A stretch of 64,000 nucleotides of DNA from Pandoraea terrae. GTDB lineage: Bacteria; Pseudomonadota; Gammaproteobacteria; Burkholderiales; Burkholderiaceae. The stretch spans positions 1 through 64,000 of the forward strand of contig NZ_CABPRZ010000004.1 of assembly GCF_902459695.1 (NCBI RefSeq). The letters run 5' to 3'. The position numbers were made by a program, and so were the translations under genes. Under the pieces are notes generated by a model that was not told the origin of the DNA, made no database searches, and saw only the letters and a list, made by a program, of their open reading frames with translations. Position 1 is the first letter of the stretch. Every line of letters begins with the position of its first letter. Below, piece by piece: positions 15,612 through 26,503 of this stretch.

Positions 15612-17308
15612 AAATTTCACGCCGCGCCTATGCGGAAATGTTCGGCCCGACGACCGGCGACCGGCTGCGCCTGGCCGACACCGAACTGATCATCGAGATC
15701 GAGCGCGATTACACAATCTATGGCGAAGAGGTGAAATTCGGCGGGGGCAAGGTGATTCGCGACGGCATGGGCCAGTCGCAACGCCCCCGCGCCGAAGTCG
15801 TCGACACGGTCATCACGAATGCAGTCATCGTCGACCATTGGGGCATCGTCAAGGCCGATATCGGCCTGAAGGACGGACGCATCTGGGGCATCGGCAAAGC
15901 CGGCAACCCGGATATCCAGCCCGGCGTGACGATCCCCATCGGCGGTGCCACGGAAGTGATCGCCGGCGAAGGCATGATCGTAACGGCCGGCGGCATCGAT
16001 TCGCACATTCATTTCATCTGCCCGCAACAGATCGAAGAAGCGCTTTCGTCCGGCGTGACGACGCTGCTGGGCGGGGGCACCGGGCCCGCTACGGGCACCA
16101 ACGCCACCACCTGCACACCGGGTCCGTGGCACATCGAACGCATGCTGCAGGCCGCCGACGGCTGGCCGATCAACCTCGGCTTTCTCGGCAAGGGTAATGT
16201 CAGCCAGCCCGCACCGCTCGTCGAGCAGATAGAAGCCGGCGCGATCGGCCTGAAGCTGCACGAAGACTGGGGCTCGACGCCCGCCGCGATCGACGCCTGC
16301 CTGTCCGTGGCCGATGCAACCGACACGCAGGTCGCGATTCATACCGACACGCTCAACGAGGGCGGCTTTGTCGAAGCGACCGTCGCGGCCATTGCGGGAC
16401 GCACCATCCACACGTACCACACCGAAGGCGCGGGCGGCGGTCATGCGCCGGACATCCTGAAGGTCTGCGGCGAACCGAACGTGCTGCCGTCATCGACGAA
16501 TCCGACCCGCCCCTACACCATCAACACGCTCGACGAACACCTCGACATGCTGATGGTGTGTCATCACCTCGATCCGGCCATCGCGGAGGATATCGCCTTC
16601 GCGGAATCGCGGATTCGCCGCGAGACGATCGCGGCCGAAGACATCCTGCATGACCTCGGCGCGCTGTCGATGATCTCGTCCGATTCGCAGGCGATGGGCC
16701 GCGTCGGCGAAGTCGTCATGCGCACCTGGCAGACGGCGCACAAGATGAAAGTCCAGCGCGGCGCGCTCGGCACCGATACCGCGCAGGCCGACAACTTCCG
16801 CGTCAAGCGATACGTCGCCAAATACACGATCAACCCGGCGATCACCCATGGCATGGCGCATGAGATCGGCTCCGTCGAAGTCGGCAAATGGGCGGATCTG
16901 GTGTTGTGGGAGCCGGCGTTCTTCGGTGTGAAGCCGACGATGATCCTCAAGGGCGGCATGATCACGACCGCCTTGATGGGCGATCCGAATGCGTCGATCC
17001 CGACGCCGCAGCCGGTACACTATCGCGAAATGTTCGGGGCCCGTGCAGGCGCCCTGTCGCGGACGTCGCTGACATTCGTGTCGCAAGCAGCGTACGATGC
17101 AGATGTGGCGGGCCGCTTCGGGCTCGCCAAGCGCCTCGTGCCGGTACGCAATATCCGGCAGGTGACCAAGGCGCAGATGGTCAACAACGACTGGCTGCCG
17201 CAGATCAGCGTCGATCCCGAGACTTACCAGGTCATTGCGGATGGTCAATTGCTGACGTGCGAGCCGGCCACGGTGCTGCCCATGGCGCAACGCTATTTTC
17301 TGTTCTGA
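15608..17308 (+). CDS. ureC: Urease subunit alpha (catalytic)
   Basis: The 566-residue catalytic subunit is full length with all active-site residues in place: nickel ligands H133 and H135 (GGIDSHIHF), carbamylated K216 with H218 (GLKLHED), H245, H271 and D359 (ISSDSQ), plus the flap Cys318 and His319 (MVCHH). It hydrolyses urea at a dinuclear nickel centre after assembly by UreDEFG. The first residues overlap ureB. Nothing suggests inactivation despite the disrupted upstream region. Confidence 0.97.
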   Translation: MKISRRAYAEMFGPTTGDRLRLADTELIIEIERDYTIYGEEVKFGGGKVIRDGMGQSQRPRAEVVDTVITNAVIVDHWGIVKADIGLKDGRIWGIGKAGNPDIQPGVTIPIGGATEVIAGEGMIVTAGGIDSHIHFICPQQIEEALSSGVTTLLGGGTGPATGTNATTCTPGPWHIERMLQAADGWPINLGFLGKGNVSQPAPLVEQIEAGAIGLKLHEDWGSTPAAIDACLSVADATDTQVAIHTDTLNEGGFVEATVAAIAGRTIHTYHTEGAGGGHAPDILKVCGEPNVLPSSTNPTRPYTINTLDEHLDMLMVCHHLDPAIAEDIAFAESRIRRETIAAEDILHDLGALSMISSDSQAMGRVGEVVMRTWQTAHKMKVQRGALGTDTAQADNFRVKRYVAKYTINPAITHGMAHEIGSVEVGKWADLVLWEPAFFGVKPTMILKGGMITTALMGDPNASIPTPQPVHYREMFGARAGALSRTSLTFVSQAAYDADVAGRFGLAKRLVPVRNIRQVTKAQMVNNDWLPQISVDPETYQVIADGQLLTCEPATVLPMAQRYFLF

Positions 17309-17316
17309 TCGCGACG

Positions 17317-18024
17317 ATGCCTGAATCCGTTGAATCTGTTGAATCTGTTGAACCCGCCGCATCGGCATCCCTGCGGCGTATCGAGAAACGCCTCGACGCT
17401 GCTGCCCGCATCGCCGCGCCGCTCGTGCGGCGCGCGCCGGCGCTCGTATTGCCGTTCGACGATCGCAAGAAGAGCCGCCTGCGCGCAGCCCTCGCCACCG
17501 GCGAGGAAGTCGCGCTGTTTCTGCCGCGTGGCTCGGTACTGCGCCACGGCGACCTGCTGGTGGCCAACGACGGCGGCATGATTCGCGTGGAAGCCGCGCC
17601 CGAAACGGTGCTGCTGGTGAGCGCCGATACGCCGCAGGCCTTGATGCGCGCCGCCTATCATCTCGGCAATCGCCACACGCCCGTGGAAGTCGGCGACGGA
17701 TTTCTCAAGCTCGAATACGACCCGGTGCTGCGCGACATGCTGCTGCGGCTCGACGTGCACGTGGCCGAGGCGCTTATGCCCTTCGAGCCCGAGGCCGGCG
17801 CGTATGGCGGCGGTCACAAGCACGGGCACGACGAAACCTTCGCGGAAGACTACGCGCTCGCGCAGCAGGTGTTCCATGAGCGTCATGGGCACGATCATTC
17901 GCACGACCATGGCCATGATCACCCCCACACCCATTCGCACGATCCCGTCCACCCCCATGACGGCGATTGTTGCGGCCTCGCCTCGTCCACACATGACGGC
18001 AAGTCTGGCAAACACGATCACTGA
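17317..18024 (+). CDS. ureE: Urease accessory metallochaperone UreE, with long His-rich tail
   Basis: The 235-residue protein has an N-terminal peptide-binding domain and a C-terminal nickel-binding domain ([33 protein letters not shown]). The last 50 residues form a run of [14 protein letters not shown] type that should buffer nickel. The N-terminus carries an unusual ESVESVE repeat encoded by 9-bp tandem repeats. It starts eight bases after ureC. The tail end overlaps the chosen ureF start by 32 bases. Confidence 0.93.
   Translation: MPESVESVESVEPAASASLRRIEKRLDAAARIAAPLVRRAPALVLPFDDRKKSRLRAALATGEEVALFLPRGSVLRHGDLLVANDGGMIRVEAAPETVLLVSADTPQALMRAAYHLGNRHTPVEVGDGFLKLEYDPVLRDMLLRLDVHVAEALMPFEPEAGAYGGGHKHGHDETFAEDYALAQQVFHERHGHDHSHDHGHDHPHTHSHDPVHPHDGDCCGLASSTHDGKSGKHDH
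17321..17354 (+). repeat. 9-bp tandem repeat at the start of ureE
   Basis: GTTGAATCT occurs twice in full (17329-17346), followed by a partial third copy and preceded by a degenerate copy. It encodes the E-S-V repeat of UreE. Unit length is a multiple of three, so copy-number change would alter protein length without shifting the frame. Confidence 0.7.
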
Positions 18025-18718
18025 GCCGGTCGCCGCGGCGTCGTTGCACACGTTGGCCGCGCTGCTCCACCTTGCGTCGCCGGCACTGCCGATCGGCGCG
18101 TTCAGCTATTCGCAGGGATTGGAGGCAGCCGTCGAGCACGGGATCATTCACGACGCGCCGAGCGCCGAGCGCTGGATCGCGAGCCAGCTCGACGGCGTCT
18201 TCGCGACCGGCGAGCTGCCGCTGCTGGCCCGGCAATGGCGTGGGTGGCATGCCGACGATGCTGCAGCGCTCACGCGCACGAACACCTGGATCCTGGCAAC
18301 GCGCGAGGCGTCGGAGCTGCGTTTCGAAACCGAACAGATGGGCTGGTCGCTCACGCAACTGGCGGGATCGCTCGCGTGGGGCACTGACGCTCGCCGCGCC
18401 GTGCTGATGTCGATGAAACCGATCGCCCTGCCGACCGCGTTTGCCTTCGCGGCTGTCGCACACGACGCGCCGTTGCACGACACGCTGGTCGCCTACGCCT
18501 TCAGTTGGCTCGAAAATCAGGTGGCGGGCGCGCTCAAGGCCGTGCCGCTCGGGCAACTCGCCGCACAGCGCATCATCGTCGCTTTGCGTGCGCGCCTCGC
18601 GCCGGCCGCCACGCACGCCGCGTCGCTCGATCCGGCGCGGATCAATACGTTTTCGCCGGGGCTGGCGATCCTGGCATCACGCCACGAAACCCAGTACTCG
18701 CGGCTATTCCGCTCCTGA
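17993..18718 (+). CDS. ureF: Urease accessory protein UreF
   Basis: The 241-residue protein has the UreF signature [25 protein letters not shown] and LPLLARQW. UreF bridges UreD and UreG and gates GTP-dependent nickel delivery. The start at 17993 lies inside the 3' end of ureE; an in-frame ATG at 17957 is an alternative, and neither has a clear ribosome binding site, which suggests translational coupling to ureE. Confidence 0.93.
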   Translation: MTASLANTITEPVAAASLHTLAALLHLASPALPIGAFSYSQGLEAAVEHGIIHDAPSAERWIASQLDGVFATGELPLLARQWRGWHADDAAALTRTNTWILATREASELRFETEQMGWSLTQLAGSLAWGTDARRAVLMSMKPIALPTAFAFAAVAHDAPLHDTLVAYAFSWLENQVAGALKAVPLGQLAAQRIIVALRARLAPAATHAASLDPARINTFSPGLAILASRHETQYSRLFRS

Positions 18719-18742
18719 CCATTTTCCGGTAACCCACCCATC

Positions 18743-19381
18743 ATGAACTCGACGAACGCCACCCGCCGCACCAAGCCGAACCCGCCGCTGCGCGTGGGCA
18801 TCGGCGGCCCGGTCGGCTCGGGCAAGACGACCCTGACGGAGATGCTGTGCAAGGCAATGCGCGAGCGTTACGACCTGGTCGTCATCACGAACGACATCTA
18901 CACCAAGGAGGACCAGCGGCTCCTGACGGTCGCGGGCGCACTGCCCCCCGAGCGTATTCTGGGCGTGGAAACGGGCGGCTGCCCGCACACGGCGATTCGC
19001 GAAGATGCCTCGATCAATCTTGAAGCGGTCGACCGGATGCTGGCGCGCTTTCCCGACGCGGACGTGGTCTTCATCGAGTCAGGCGGCGACAACCTCGCGG
19101 CCACCTTCAGCCCGGAGCTGTCCGACCTGACGATCTACGTGATCGACGTGGCCGGCGGCGAAAAGATTCCGCGCAAGGGCGGCCCGGGGATCACGAAATC
19201 CGATCTGCTCGTCATCAACAAGACGGACCTCGCGCCCTACGTGGGCGCGTCGCTCGACGTCATGCGCAGCGACACCGAGAAGATGCGCGGGACGCGTCCG
19301 TTCGTGATGGGCAATATGAAAGAAGGCAAGGGCCTCGAGGAAATCATCCGCTTCATCGAGGCGCGCGGGATGCTGGTGTGA
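18743..19381 (+). CDS. ureG: Urease accessory GTPase UreG
   Basis: The 212-residue SIMIBI GTPase has the P-loop [10 protein letters not shown], the metal-binding C-P-H motif ([15 protein letters not shown]), FIESGGDNL and the base-recognition motif NKTD. It hydrolyses GTP to drive nickel insertion into urease. It is the last urease gene and is convergent with the AbgT-family gene; only a weak hairpin lies in the 105-bp gap. No ureJ or ureI gene was seen. Confidence 0.96.
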   Translation: MNSTNATRRTKPNPPLRVGIGGPVGSGKTTLTEMLCKAMRERYDLVVITNDIYTKEDQRLLTVAGALPPERILGVETGGCPHTAIREDASINLEAVDRMLARFPDADVVFIESGGDNLAATFSPELSDLTIYVIDVAGGEKIPRKGGPGITKSDLLVINKTDLAPYVGASLDVMRSDTEKMRGTRPFVMGNMKEGKGLEEIIRFIEARGMLV

Positions 19382-19486
19382 GCGGCCCGAACCGGTACTG
19401 GCTGTCCGGGCTTGTCCGAACCCATCCGGTTTCCTGTGGGTGAGGCGTAAGCAGACAATCAAGGCGCCGTTGCCCACCACGCAAAC

Positions 19487-21052
19487 TCAGGACCCTTGGA
19501 AATACGTTTCGCTCCCCGGTCCCACCGGCCAACCCAGGGCGAAGACCCACAAACAGAACATGGCGCTCCAGATAATGCCGAAGGCGACCGAATACGGCAG
19601 CATCATCGACATCAACGTACCCACGCCGATGTCTTTGCGGTAACGCGCGGCTACGGCGACGATCAGGCCGAAATAACTCATCATCGGTGTAATCAGGTTC
19701 GTCACGGAGTCGCCGATGCGGTAGGCGCCCTGGATGACTTCGGGCGCGTATCCCACCAGCATCAGCATGGGAACGAACACTGGCGCAGTGAGTGCCCATT
19801 GCGCGGATGCCGAGCCGATCATCAAATTCAGTACGGCGCACACCAGAATGAAGCCGGCGAACAGGGCCGGGGCGGGCAAATCAAGGACATGGAGGAATTG
19901 CGCGCCGGTCACGGCCAGAATAGTGCCCAGATTGCTCCAATTGAACCATGCAATGAACTGCGCGGCGAAGAACACCAGCACGATGTACGGTCCCATCGAC
20001 GTCATGGCCGACGACATCGCTTCGATCACATCCCGATCGGAACGCATGGTACCGGTCACACGTCCGTAGGTCAGCGCGGGTAGCAGGAAGCAGAGAAAGA
20101 TAAGCGCCACCACGGCGCCATACAGTGGCGCTTTTGCGCCCAGTTCGCCCTGGGCGTCGCGCAGTGGGGACCCGGGCACCCACACGGCCGCGACGACGGC
20201 GGCAAGGCAGACAAGGAAGACCGCGCCCGCGGCCATCAGTCCTCGCGTTTCGCGTGCGGCGCGCGACGCATCGCGGTCATCCCCATGTGGCACCGGGGCT
20301 TGCTCGCTCGACCACGGCCCGAGGGCAGGCTCGACCACGCGCTCGGTGACCCAGCTGCCCACAAGCGTGATCATGAGCGTGCTGGCCGCCATGAAATACC
20401 AGTTGGCGGCAGCGCTCACGCTATAGTCGGGCGCCACCAATTGCGCCGAGGCTTGCGTGATGCCGGCCAGAAGCGGATCCACCGTGCCCAGCATCAAGTT
20501 GGCGCTGTAGCCCCCGGAGACGCCTGCAAATGCGGCTGCCAGCCCCGCCAGCGGATGCCGCCCGCACGACTGGAAGATGATGGCCGCCAATGGAATCAGC
20601 ACGACATAGCCCAACTCGCCGGCGGTGTTCGACATGACAGCGGCAAAGATGACCGCAGGGCTTACCCAGCGGCGCGGCGCGGCGAGCACCAGGCGCCGCA
20701 TGCAAGCCTCGATCAGGCCGCATTTCTCCGCTACGCCGACGCCAAGTAGCGCTACCAGCACCGTGCCCAGCGGCGCGAAGCCAGTGAAATTGGGAACCAT
20801 CGCCGTCAGTATGCGGGTCAGGCCTTCGGCATTCAGCAGGTTGACCACCTCGATCATGGGCGGTACGTCGCCCCCGGCCGCCGGACGCGGATCGGCCACC
20901 GCGACGCCCAGCCATGACGCGACGGCCGAGCCGGCCAGCACGACTGCCGACATCAGGACGAACAAGGTAACAGGGTGCGGTAACAGGTTGCCGAGCCGCT
21001 CCACGATGTGAATCAACTGGAAGGCGGGAAAGCGTCGGGGGGTTGTGGTCAT
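19487..21052 (-). CDS. abgT: AbgT-family transporter (p-aminobenzoyl-glutamate type)
   Basis: The 521-residue inner-membrane protein has about a dozen hydrophobic segments and AbgT phrases: IERLGNLLPHPVTLF-like start, FTGFAPLGTVLVALLGVGVA, GELGYVVLIPLAA, AGVSGGYSANLMLGTVDPLL and SASAQWALTAPVFVPMLML. Members take up p-aminobenzoyl-glutamate or export sulfonamides by proton coupling; which applies here cannot be read. No abgAB hydrolase genes are adjacent. The 272 bp upstream to the GumN-type gene hold no recognised gene. Confidence 0.9.
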   Translation of the reverse strand: MTTTPRRFPAFQLIHIVERLGNLLPHPVTLFVLMSAVVLAGSAVASWLGVAVADPRPAAGGDVPPMIEVVNLLNAEGLTRILTAMVPNFTGFAPLGTVLVALLGVGVAEKCGLIEACMRRLVLAAPRRWVSPAVIFAAVMSNTAGELGYVVLIPLAAIIFQSCGRHPLAGLAAAFAGVSGGYSANLMLGTVDPLLAGITQASAQLVAPDYSVSAAANWYFMAASTLMITLVGSWVTERVVEPALGPWSSEQAPVPHGDDRDASRAARETRGLMAAGAVFLVCLAAVVAAVWVPGSPLRDAQGELGAKAPLYGAVVALIFLCFLLPALTYGRVTGTMRSDRDVIEAMSSAMTSMGPYIVLVFFAAQFIAWFNWSNLGTILAVTGAQFLHVLDLPAPALFAGFILVCAVLNLMIGSASAQWALTAPVFVPMLMLVGYAPEVIQGAYRIGDSVTNLITPMMSYFGLIVAVAARYRKDIGVGTLMSMMLPYSVAFGIIWSAMFCLWVFALGWPVGPGSETYFQGS

Positions 21053-21324
21053 TGCGCTTGTCTGGTGTAGGTTTTCGTCAACCCCAGCCCGGGCAGCCGG
21101 TGTACCGGCGAGGCGTTCGTGGCGGCCGGGGTTGCGTGACCGAAATCATTCAGCAGTTCATCGCAAATTGGGGGATTGTCGATGAAAATTCAGACATTTC
21201 CCAATATCCTGAAAATGCGCTTTGAAATCATTCAATGGTGTGGTTTGGCAGCGCAAGTGCATCGCGACGGCCGACAGCAAGCGCACCCTGCGGATTGCGC
21301 CGAACCTGATGCATCGACATCTCG

Positions 21325-22326
21325 TCAACGCTGCGCGACCGAGAACCCGTGTTCACGCAGCAGTTGCAGGACGCCGCGCGGGCCGCCCAGATGCAGCGCA
21401 CCGATGGCGACGAACACCGGCTTGCCTGGGTCCGCGAGGAACAGCATCCGCGCCATGAAGCGCCGGTTGCGCGCGTAGACGATCCGTTCGTCGATTGCGT
21501 CGGCGAGCGCCGGGCGCTGGCGCACCTGCTCGGCCTTGCTCTGCGAAAAATCGTAGATCATGTCCGCGTCGCCGGCACGCCACAGCCGGTGCAGCTCGCG
21601 CAGCTGCGACGTGCTGCGCGCCGGCGTCTGCGCCAGTTCCTGCGCGAGCAGTTCGTTCTGCTGCGCAGCGCTCAGTCCCGTGAAGGCGTCCATCTGCTCG
21701 GCCAGCGACTCGAGACCGACGATGCGGCCCCGGTAGATGTTCTCCAGCTGATTCTCGGTGCCATACTCCGTCTGCAATTCCGCGCTCATCGAATCGAGCG
21801 TCTCGACGAGCAGCGCCGCCAACCACGGCCGCATGTGTCGGATCTCGCTCAACATCGCCGGATTGCCCTTCAGGCGCTGGTGCAATTTCTGCCACAGCGG
21901 CGCCGGAATCATGCGCGGCAGACAGGCCCGGGAACACATACCGTATTTCTGGACGTCATCCTGCGACATCGTCAGATCGTCGGGCGACAGTTCGAACGCA
22001 ACCGTACGCGACACGCGCAGCGCATCGACCACGACCTTGCGGAACGGATAGTCGTCCGGCTTGCCGACGTGCAGCGTGCCAAGTACGTAGATCGTCAGGT
22101 CGCCCTTGCGGGCTTCATAGAACGGCAGGTTCGCCCCGGGCGGTGCATTGCCGGGATCGGGCACGACGAGCGGCATGGCGCGTTGCGCGGCCGGTTTGGC
22201 GCCGCTGTAGGGCGCCGCATCAAGCGTAACGGCGAACGCCATCAGCAGGCAGCCGAACAGCCAGCTGGCCAATGCTACGCCCCGGCGCCCGCGCGCCGTT
22301 TCCGGGGAACCTGCCAATCTCGTCAT
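21325..22326 (-). CDS. TraB/GumN family protein
   Basis: The 333-residue protein has an N-terminal membrane anchor or signal (LASWLFGCLLMAFAV, DAAPYSG) followed by the TraB/GumN domain: YVLGTLHVGKPDDYP, with its conserved His, FELSPDDLT, and the C-terminal VFVAIGALHLGGPRGVLQLL. The fold is a predicted metal-dependent hydrolase or peptidase related to bacteriocin-resistance TraB and erythromycin-esterase-like enzymes; no substrate is established. Its ATG overlaps the stop of the dppF-like gene, making it the last member of the peptide-transport operon. That suggests a role in peptide handling. Confidence 0.88.
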   Translation of the reverse strand: MTRLAGSPETARGRRGVALASWLFGCLLMAFAVTLDAAPYSGAKPAAQRAMPLVVPDPGNAPPGANLPFYEARKGDLTIYVLGTLHVGKPDDYPFRKVVVDALRVSRTVAFELSPDDLTMSQDDVQKYGMCSRACLPRMIPAPLWQKLHQRLKGNPAMLSEIRHMRPWLAALLVETLDSMSAELQTEYGTENQLENIYRGRIVGLESLAEQMDAFTGLSAAQQNELLAQELAQTPARSTSQLRELHRLWRAGDADMIYDFSQSKAEQVRQRPALADAIDERIVYARNRRFMARMLFLADPGKPVFVAIGALHLGGPRGVLQLLREHGFSVAQR

Positions 22327-23375
22327 CCCTGTATTTCTTCCACCCGGTGACAAGCCACCAGACGGCCCTCCAGCATTCTCAATTGCGGCACTACCTGACG
22401 ACAATGGTCGACGGCATACGGACAACGCGGCGCAAACGCACACCCCGGCGGCGGCCGCAGCGGCGAGGGCAGTTCGCCGATCAACGGAATCTTCACGCGC
22501 CGCTCCGACGGCTTGATCGCCGGCGTGGCCGACATCAACGCCTTGGTGTAAGGATGCAGCGGCTTGCCGAACACGGCGGCCTTGGGACCGTGTTCGACCG
22601 CGCGGCCGAGGTACATCACCATGACGTCGTCGGCCACATGCTCCACAACCGCAAGATTATGCGACACGAACACGTAACTCGTCGCGAACCGTTCCTGCAA
22701 ATCCATGAAAAGGTTCAGAATCTGTGCCTGAATTGACACATCCAGCGCCGAAACCGGTTCGTCCGCCACGACAATCGGCGGTTGCAGGATCATTGCCCGC
22801 GCGATCGCCACGCGCTGCCGCTGGCCTCCCGAGAACATGTGCGGGTAACGTGCCACATGCTCCGGCCGCAGCCCGACCGTCTGCATCATCGCGGCGATTT
22901 TCCCGGCGCGCTCGGCCTGCGACAGCGACGTATTGATCGCCAGCGGCTCGTCGAGCGTCTGGCCGATCGTCTTGCGCGGATTGAGCGACGCATACGGGTT
23001 CTGGAACACCATCTGCACGCGGGCGCGCAGCGGCTTCAGGTCGGCGTGGGCAGCCGTCGTCTCGGTCGCGTCGATCGCCAGCGTACCCGAGGTCGGCGTT
23101 TCGATCAGCGTCAGTACGCGCGCCAGCGTCGATTTGCCGCACCCCGATTCGCCGACCACCGCCAGCGTGCGGCCGGACTGCAGGTCGAACGATACGCCAT
23201 TGAGCGCCTTGACGACGGCCTGTGGGCGCAACATGCCGCGGCTGACGGTGTAATGGCGCGCAAGATCCCGCGCCGACATGACGGTGTGTGCGCTGCCCTC
23301 GACCGGCGGCAGGGGGGACGACGGCCCGCCTTCGGACGCCGGGGATTGCAAAGGGATCGAAGATGGCTGGGTCAT
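22323..23375 (-). CDS. Peptide ABC transporter ATPase (DppF/OppF type)
   Basis: The 350-residue ATPase has Walker [11 protein letters not shown]-loop region [19 protein letters not shown], signature [15 protein letters not shown], Walker [15 protein letters not shown], and the C-terminal oligopeptide ABC extension with [14 protein letters not shown], where Cys residues can bind an Fe-S cluster. The start at 23375 overlaps the stop of the previous ATPase gene. It partners the DppD-like protein to energise import. Confidence 0.93.
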   Translation of the reverse strand: MTQPSSIPLQSPASEGGPSSPLPPVEGSAHTVMSARDLARHYTVSRGMLRPQAVVKALNGVSFDLQSGRTLAVVGESGCGKSTLARVLTLIETPTSGTLAIDATETTAAHADLKPLRARVQMVFQNPYASLNPRKTIGQTLDEPLAINTSLSQAERAGKIAAMMQTVGLRPEHVARYPHMFSGGQRQRVAIARAMILQPPIVVADEPVSALDVSIQAQILNLFMDLQERFATSYVFVSHNLAVVEHVADDVMVMYLGRAVEHGPKAAVFGKPLHPYTKALMSATPAIKPSERRVKIPLIGELPSPLRPPPGCAFAPRCPYAVDHCRQVVPQLRMLEGRLVACHRVEEIQG

Positions 23376-24385
23376 CGCTTCCGCCCGATCGCGTTGTGGT
23401 CTGCGCCGGGCGCATGCGGCAACGGCTTGAAGCAGCGCACCAGCGCCGCCTTGGAAACCGTGCCGTCCGGTGCGATGTACGGCGCCAGCGCGGGCTGCAC
23501 GGCCCGGCAATGGTCGTCCGCATACGGACAGCGCGGCGAAAGCAGGCAGCCCGCCGGCCGGTCGTCGCGCCCGGGCACGATCCCCGGCAGCGTGTGCAGC
23601 CGGCGCGTGCCACGGTTGTGCTCCGGGATCGCCGCGAGCAGCGCCGCCGTGTACGGATGATGGGGGGCGTCAAAAAGGTCTGGCACGCGCCGCGACTCGA
23701 TAACCTGCCCGGCATACATGACATTCACCCGCTGTGCGACTTCAGCCACGACCGCCAGGTCGTGCGAGATCAGCACCAGCGCCATGCCGTGCTCTTTCTG
23801 CAGATTCAACAGCAGCGCCATGATCTGCGCCTGGATCGTGACATCGAGCGCGGTCGTCGGCTCGTCGGCGATCAGCAGCTTGGGGTTGCACGCAATGGCC
23901 ATGGCAATCATGACGCGCTGGTTCATGCCGCCCGAGAGTTGATGCGGATAGGCGCCCAACCGGTTCGGCGCGTCGGGTATCTCGACCTGCTCCAGCAGTT
24001 GGACGATCCGGTCGCGCAGCGCGCGGCCGCGCAAGCCGGCGTGGCGGCGCAGCACCTCCCCGATCTGATAGCCGACGGTGTAGCTCGGGTTCAGGCTCGT
24101 GAGCGCGTCCTGGAAGATCATCGCGACATCGCGACCGGCCACGTTGCGGCGCTCGCGGGCGCTTGCGCGCAGCATGTCACGGCCGTCAAAACGAATCTCG
24201 TCGGCAGTCACACGCCCGGGAGCGTCGATCAGCCCCATCAGCGCAAGCATGGTCACGCTCTTGCCCGAGCCGGATTCGCCCACGACGCCGATGACTTCGC
24301 CGGGCTGCACGGTCAGGTCGACACCGTCGACGGCGCGTGCGCCCTCGAAGTCGACCGATAGGTTGCGGATGCTCAGTAAGCTCAT
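23372..24385 (-). CDS. Peptide ABC transporter ATPase (DppD/OppD type)
   Basis: The 337-residue ATPase starts [20 protein letters not shown]. It has Walker [30 protein letters not shown], signature [15 protein letters not shown], Walker [15 protein letters not shown] and the Cys-bearing tail [14 protein letters not shown]. The chosen ATG overlaps the stop of the dppC-like gene. The order binding protein, two permeases, two ATPases is that of dppABCDF operons. Confidence 0.93.
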   Translation of the reverse strand: MSLLSIRNLSVDFEGARAVDGVDLTVQPGEVIGVVGESGSGKSVTMLALMGLIDAPGRVTADEIRFDGRDMLRASARERRNVAGRDVAMIFQDALTSLNPSYTVGYQIGEVLRRHAGLRGRALRDRIVQLLEQVEIPDAPNRLGAYPHQLSGGMNQRVMIAMAIACNPKLLIADEPTTALDVTIQAQIMALLLNLQKEHGMALVLISHDLAVVAEVAQRVNVMYAGQVIESRRVPDLFDAPHHPYTAALLAAIPEHNRGTRRLHTLPGIVPGRDDRPAGCLLSPRCPYADDHCRAVQPALAPYIAPDGTVSKAALVRCFKPLPHAPGADHNAIGRKR

Positions 24386-25317
24386 GCGATGCGTTTCAGT
24401 TTGGGGTCGAGCGCGTCGCGCAAACCGTCGCCCACGAGATTGATCGCGAGCACGGAAATGAGAATCGCCAGCCCCGGCATCGTCACGATCCACCAGGCGC
24501 TATCGATATAGTCGCGGGCCGACGCGAGCATGGCGCCCCATTCCGCCAGTGGCGGCTGCACGCCAAGGCCAAGGAAGCCCAGCGCCGCCGCGTCGAGAAT
24601 TGCCACCGAGAAACTCAGCGTCGCCTGTACGATCAGCGGCGCCGAACAGTTCGGCAGCACGGTCGAAAACATCAGCCGCAATGTGCCGGCGCCCGCCATC
24701 CGGGACGCGGTCACATACTCGCGCTCCAACTCGCCGAGCGCCGCCGCCCGCGTCAGGCGCACATACGCCGGCAGCGTCACGATCGCAATGGCGATCATCG
24801 TGTTCGCGAGGCCGGGCCCGAGCACGGCGACCACGGCGACGGCGAGCAACAGCGACGGCAGCGCCATCATCATGTCCATCAGGCGCATGATCGGCGTGTC
24901 GAGCCAGCGCGGAAAAAACGCGGCCGTGAGACCCAGCATGATGCCGGGAATCAGCGACATGACGACGGATGACAAGCCGATCCAGAACGACAGCCGCGCG
25001 CCGTAGATCAGCCGCGAGAGGATGTCGCGGCCGGCCTCGTCGGTGCCGAGGAAGAAGCGTCCCTGGCCGCCTTCGAGCCACGACGGCGGCACCTTGACGA
25101 AGTCGCGGTACTGCTCGATGGGACTGTGCGGCGCGATCAGCGGCGCGAAGATCGCGCACATGAACAACAGCAGCAGGATAACGGCGGCGAACGTGGCGCC
25201 GCGATTGGCGGAAAAGCCGCGCAGGAATTCCCGCAGCAAGCGCGCGCGCGGCGTCGCGGTCACGGCGGCGGGCGGCGGCATCTGCACCGGCGGGAGAGAC
25301 GAAGGGGTATCGCTCAT
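24382..25317 (-). CDS. Peptide ABC transporter permease (DppC type)
   Basis: The 311-residue permease has six membrane segments, the N-terminal OppC_N segment ([18 protein letters not shown]), the periplasmic phrase [21 protein letters not shown] and the EAA-loop region ASRMAGAG and [18 protein letters not shown]. The start at 25317 is chosen because GAGGAG lies seven bases upstream. It forms the channel with the DppB-like protein encoded immediately before it. Confidence 0.93.
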   Translation of the reverse strand: MSDTPSSLPPVQMPPPAAVTATPRARLLREFLRGFSANRGATFAAVILLLLFMCAIFAPLIAPHSPIEQYRDFVKVPPSWLEGGQGRFFLGTDEAGRDILSRLIYGARLSFWIGLSSVVMSLIPGIMLGLTAAFFPRWLDTPIMRLMDMMMALPSLLLAVAVVAVLGPGLANTMIAIAIVTLPAYVRLTRAAALGELEREYVTASRMAGAGTLRLMFSTVLPNCSAPLIVQATLSFSVAILDAAALGFLGLGVQPPLAEWGAMLASARDYIDSAWWIVTMPGLAILISVLAINLVGDGLRDALDPKLKRIA

Positions 25318-25327
25318 GGTCGTCTCC

Positions 25328-26332
25328 TCAATGGCGAATGCGCGGATTGACGACGCCGTACATGACATCGACCACCAGGTTGACCACGATGACGAGCGTG
25401 GCGATGAGCAGGATGCCGCCCTGCACAACCGGATAATCGCGGCGGCCGATCGCGTCGATCAGCCACTTGCCGACGCCCGGCCACGAGAACAACGTCTCGG
25501 TCAGCACAGCCCCTGCGAGCAACGTGCCGACCTGAAGGCCGATCACGGTGATGACCGGAATCAGTGCATTGCGCAGCGCGTGCACGACGATCACGCGCCA
25601 CGGCGACAAACCCTTCGCACGCGCCGTGCGGATGTAATCCTCGCGCAACACCTCGAGCATGGCCGAGCGCGTCATGCGTGCGATGACCGCCAACGGTACC
25701 GTGCCGAGCACGATGGCCGGCAGGATCAGATGGCTGGCAGCCGACGCAAACGCCCCCTCCTCGCCCGAGAGCAGCGTGTCGATGAGCATCAACCCCGTGA
25801 CGGGCGGCACGTCGAACTCGACACCGATGCGCCCCGAGACGGGCGTCCACCCGAGATCGACGGAGAAGAACATGATCAGCAGCAGGCCCCACCAGAAGAT
25901 CGGCATGGAATAGCCGGTCAGCGCCGCGCCCATGACCGTATGGTCCAGCGTCTTGCCGCGCCGCAGCGACGCGGCGACGCCGGCCGGCAGCCCGACGATC
26001 ACCGCGAACAGCAGTGCGCACAGCGACAGTTCGAGCGTGGCGGGAAAGCGGGAGAAGAATTCATGCAACACCCCCTCGTTGGTGACGATCGACCGTCCGA
26101 GGTCGCCATGCGCCGCCTTCGCGAGATAGGTGAAATACTGGGTGGGCAGCGGCTGATCGAGGCCGAGCCGCTTCATGGCCTCGGCGTGCATGACCGGGTC
26201 GAGGTTTCGCTCGCCCACGAGCACCTCGATCGGATCGCCGGGGATCAGATGGATCAACGCGAACGCGAGAACCGTAATCCCGATGAAGGTCGGGATCACC
26301 ATGCCCAGTCGTCGCAGAACAAATCTCAGCAT
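25328..26332 (-). CDS. Peptide ABC transporter permease (DppB type)
   Basis: The 334-residue permease starts MLRFVLRRLGMVIPTFIGIT and carries LIPGDPIEVLVGER, DLGRSIVTNEGV, the EAA-loop DYIRTARAKGLSPW and ETLFSWPGVGKW, all typical of DppB/GsiC. It follows the binding-protein gene after a 171-bp gap that holds a strong hairpin at 26357-26387, and precedes dppC by 10 bp. Confidence 0.93.
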   Translation of the reverse strand: MLRFVLRRLGMVIPTFIGITVLAFALIHLIPGDPIEVLVGERNLDPVMHAEAMKRLGLDQPLPTQYFTYLAKAAHGDLGRSIVTNEGVLHEFFSRFPATLELSLCALLFAVIVGLPAGVAASLRRGKTLDHTVMGAALTGYSMPIFWWGLLLIMFFSVDLGWTPVSGRIGVEFDVPPVTGLMLIDTLLSGEEGAFASAASHLILPAIVLGTVPLAVIARMTRSAMLEVLREDYIRTARAKGLSPWRVIVVHALRNALIPVITVIGLQVGTLLAGAVLTETLFSWPGVGKWLIDAIGRRDYPVVQGGILLIATLVIVVNLVVDVMYGVVNPRIRH

Positions 26333-26356
26333 AGGGACGTTCCGTGGGCGGACGCA

Positions 26357-26387
26357 CCGCATGCCCGCAGGCTTCAGGGGCATGCGG
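26357..26387 (-). repeat. Strong intercistronic hairpin between dppA-like and dppB-like genes
   Basis: CCGCATGCCC at 26357-26366 and GGGCATGCGG at 26378-26387 form a perfect 10-bp stem with an 11-base loop and no T-run. Such hairpins after binding-protein genes protect the upstream mRNA and lower expression of the membrane genes, giving the binding-protein excess the transporter needs. Confidence 0.65.
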
Positions 26388-26503
26388 CACGTAGCCGCAA
26401 ATTCTTGTGGTGCGTGGCGCACATGCGGCGATGCGGCCACGCCGGCGCCCGCCCGCGAAGGCCGCACCGCCGGCAGCCCGCACTCGCGGGCCACCCCAAG
26501 CGC

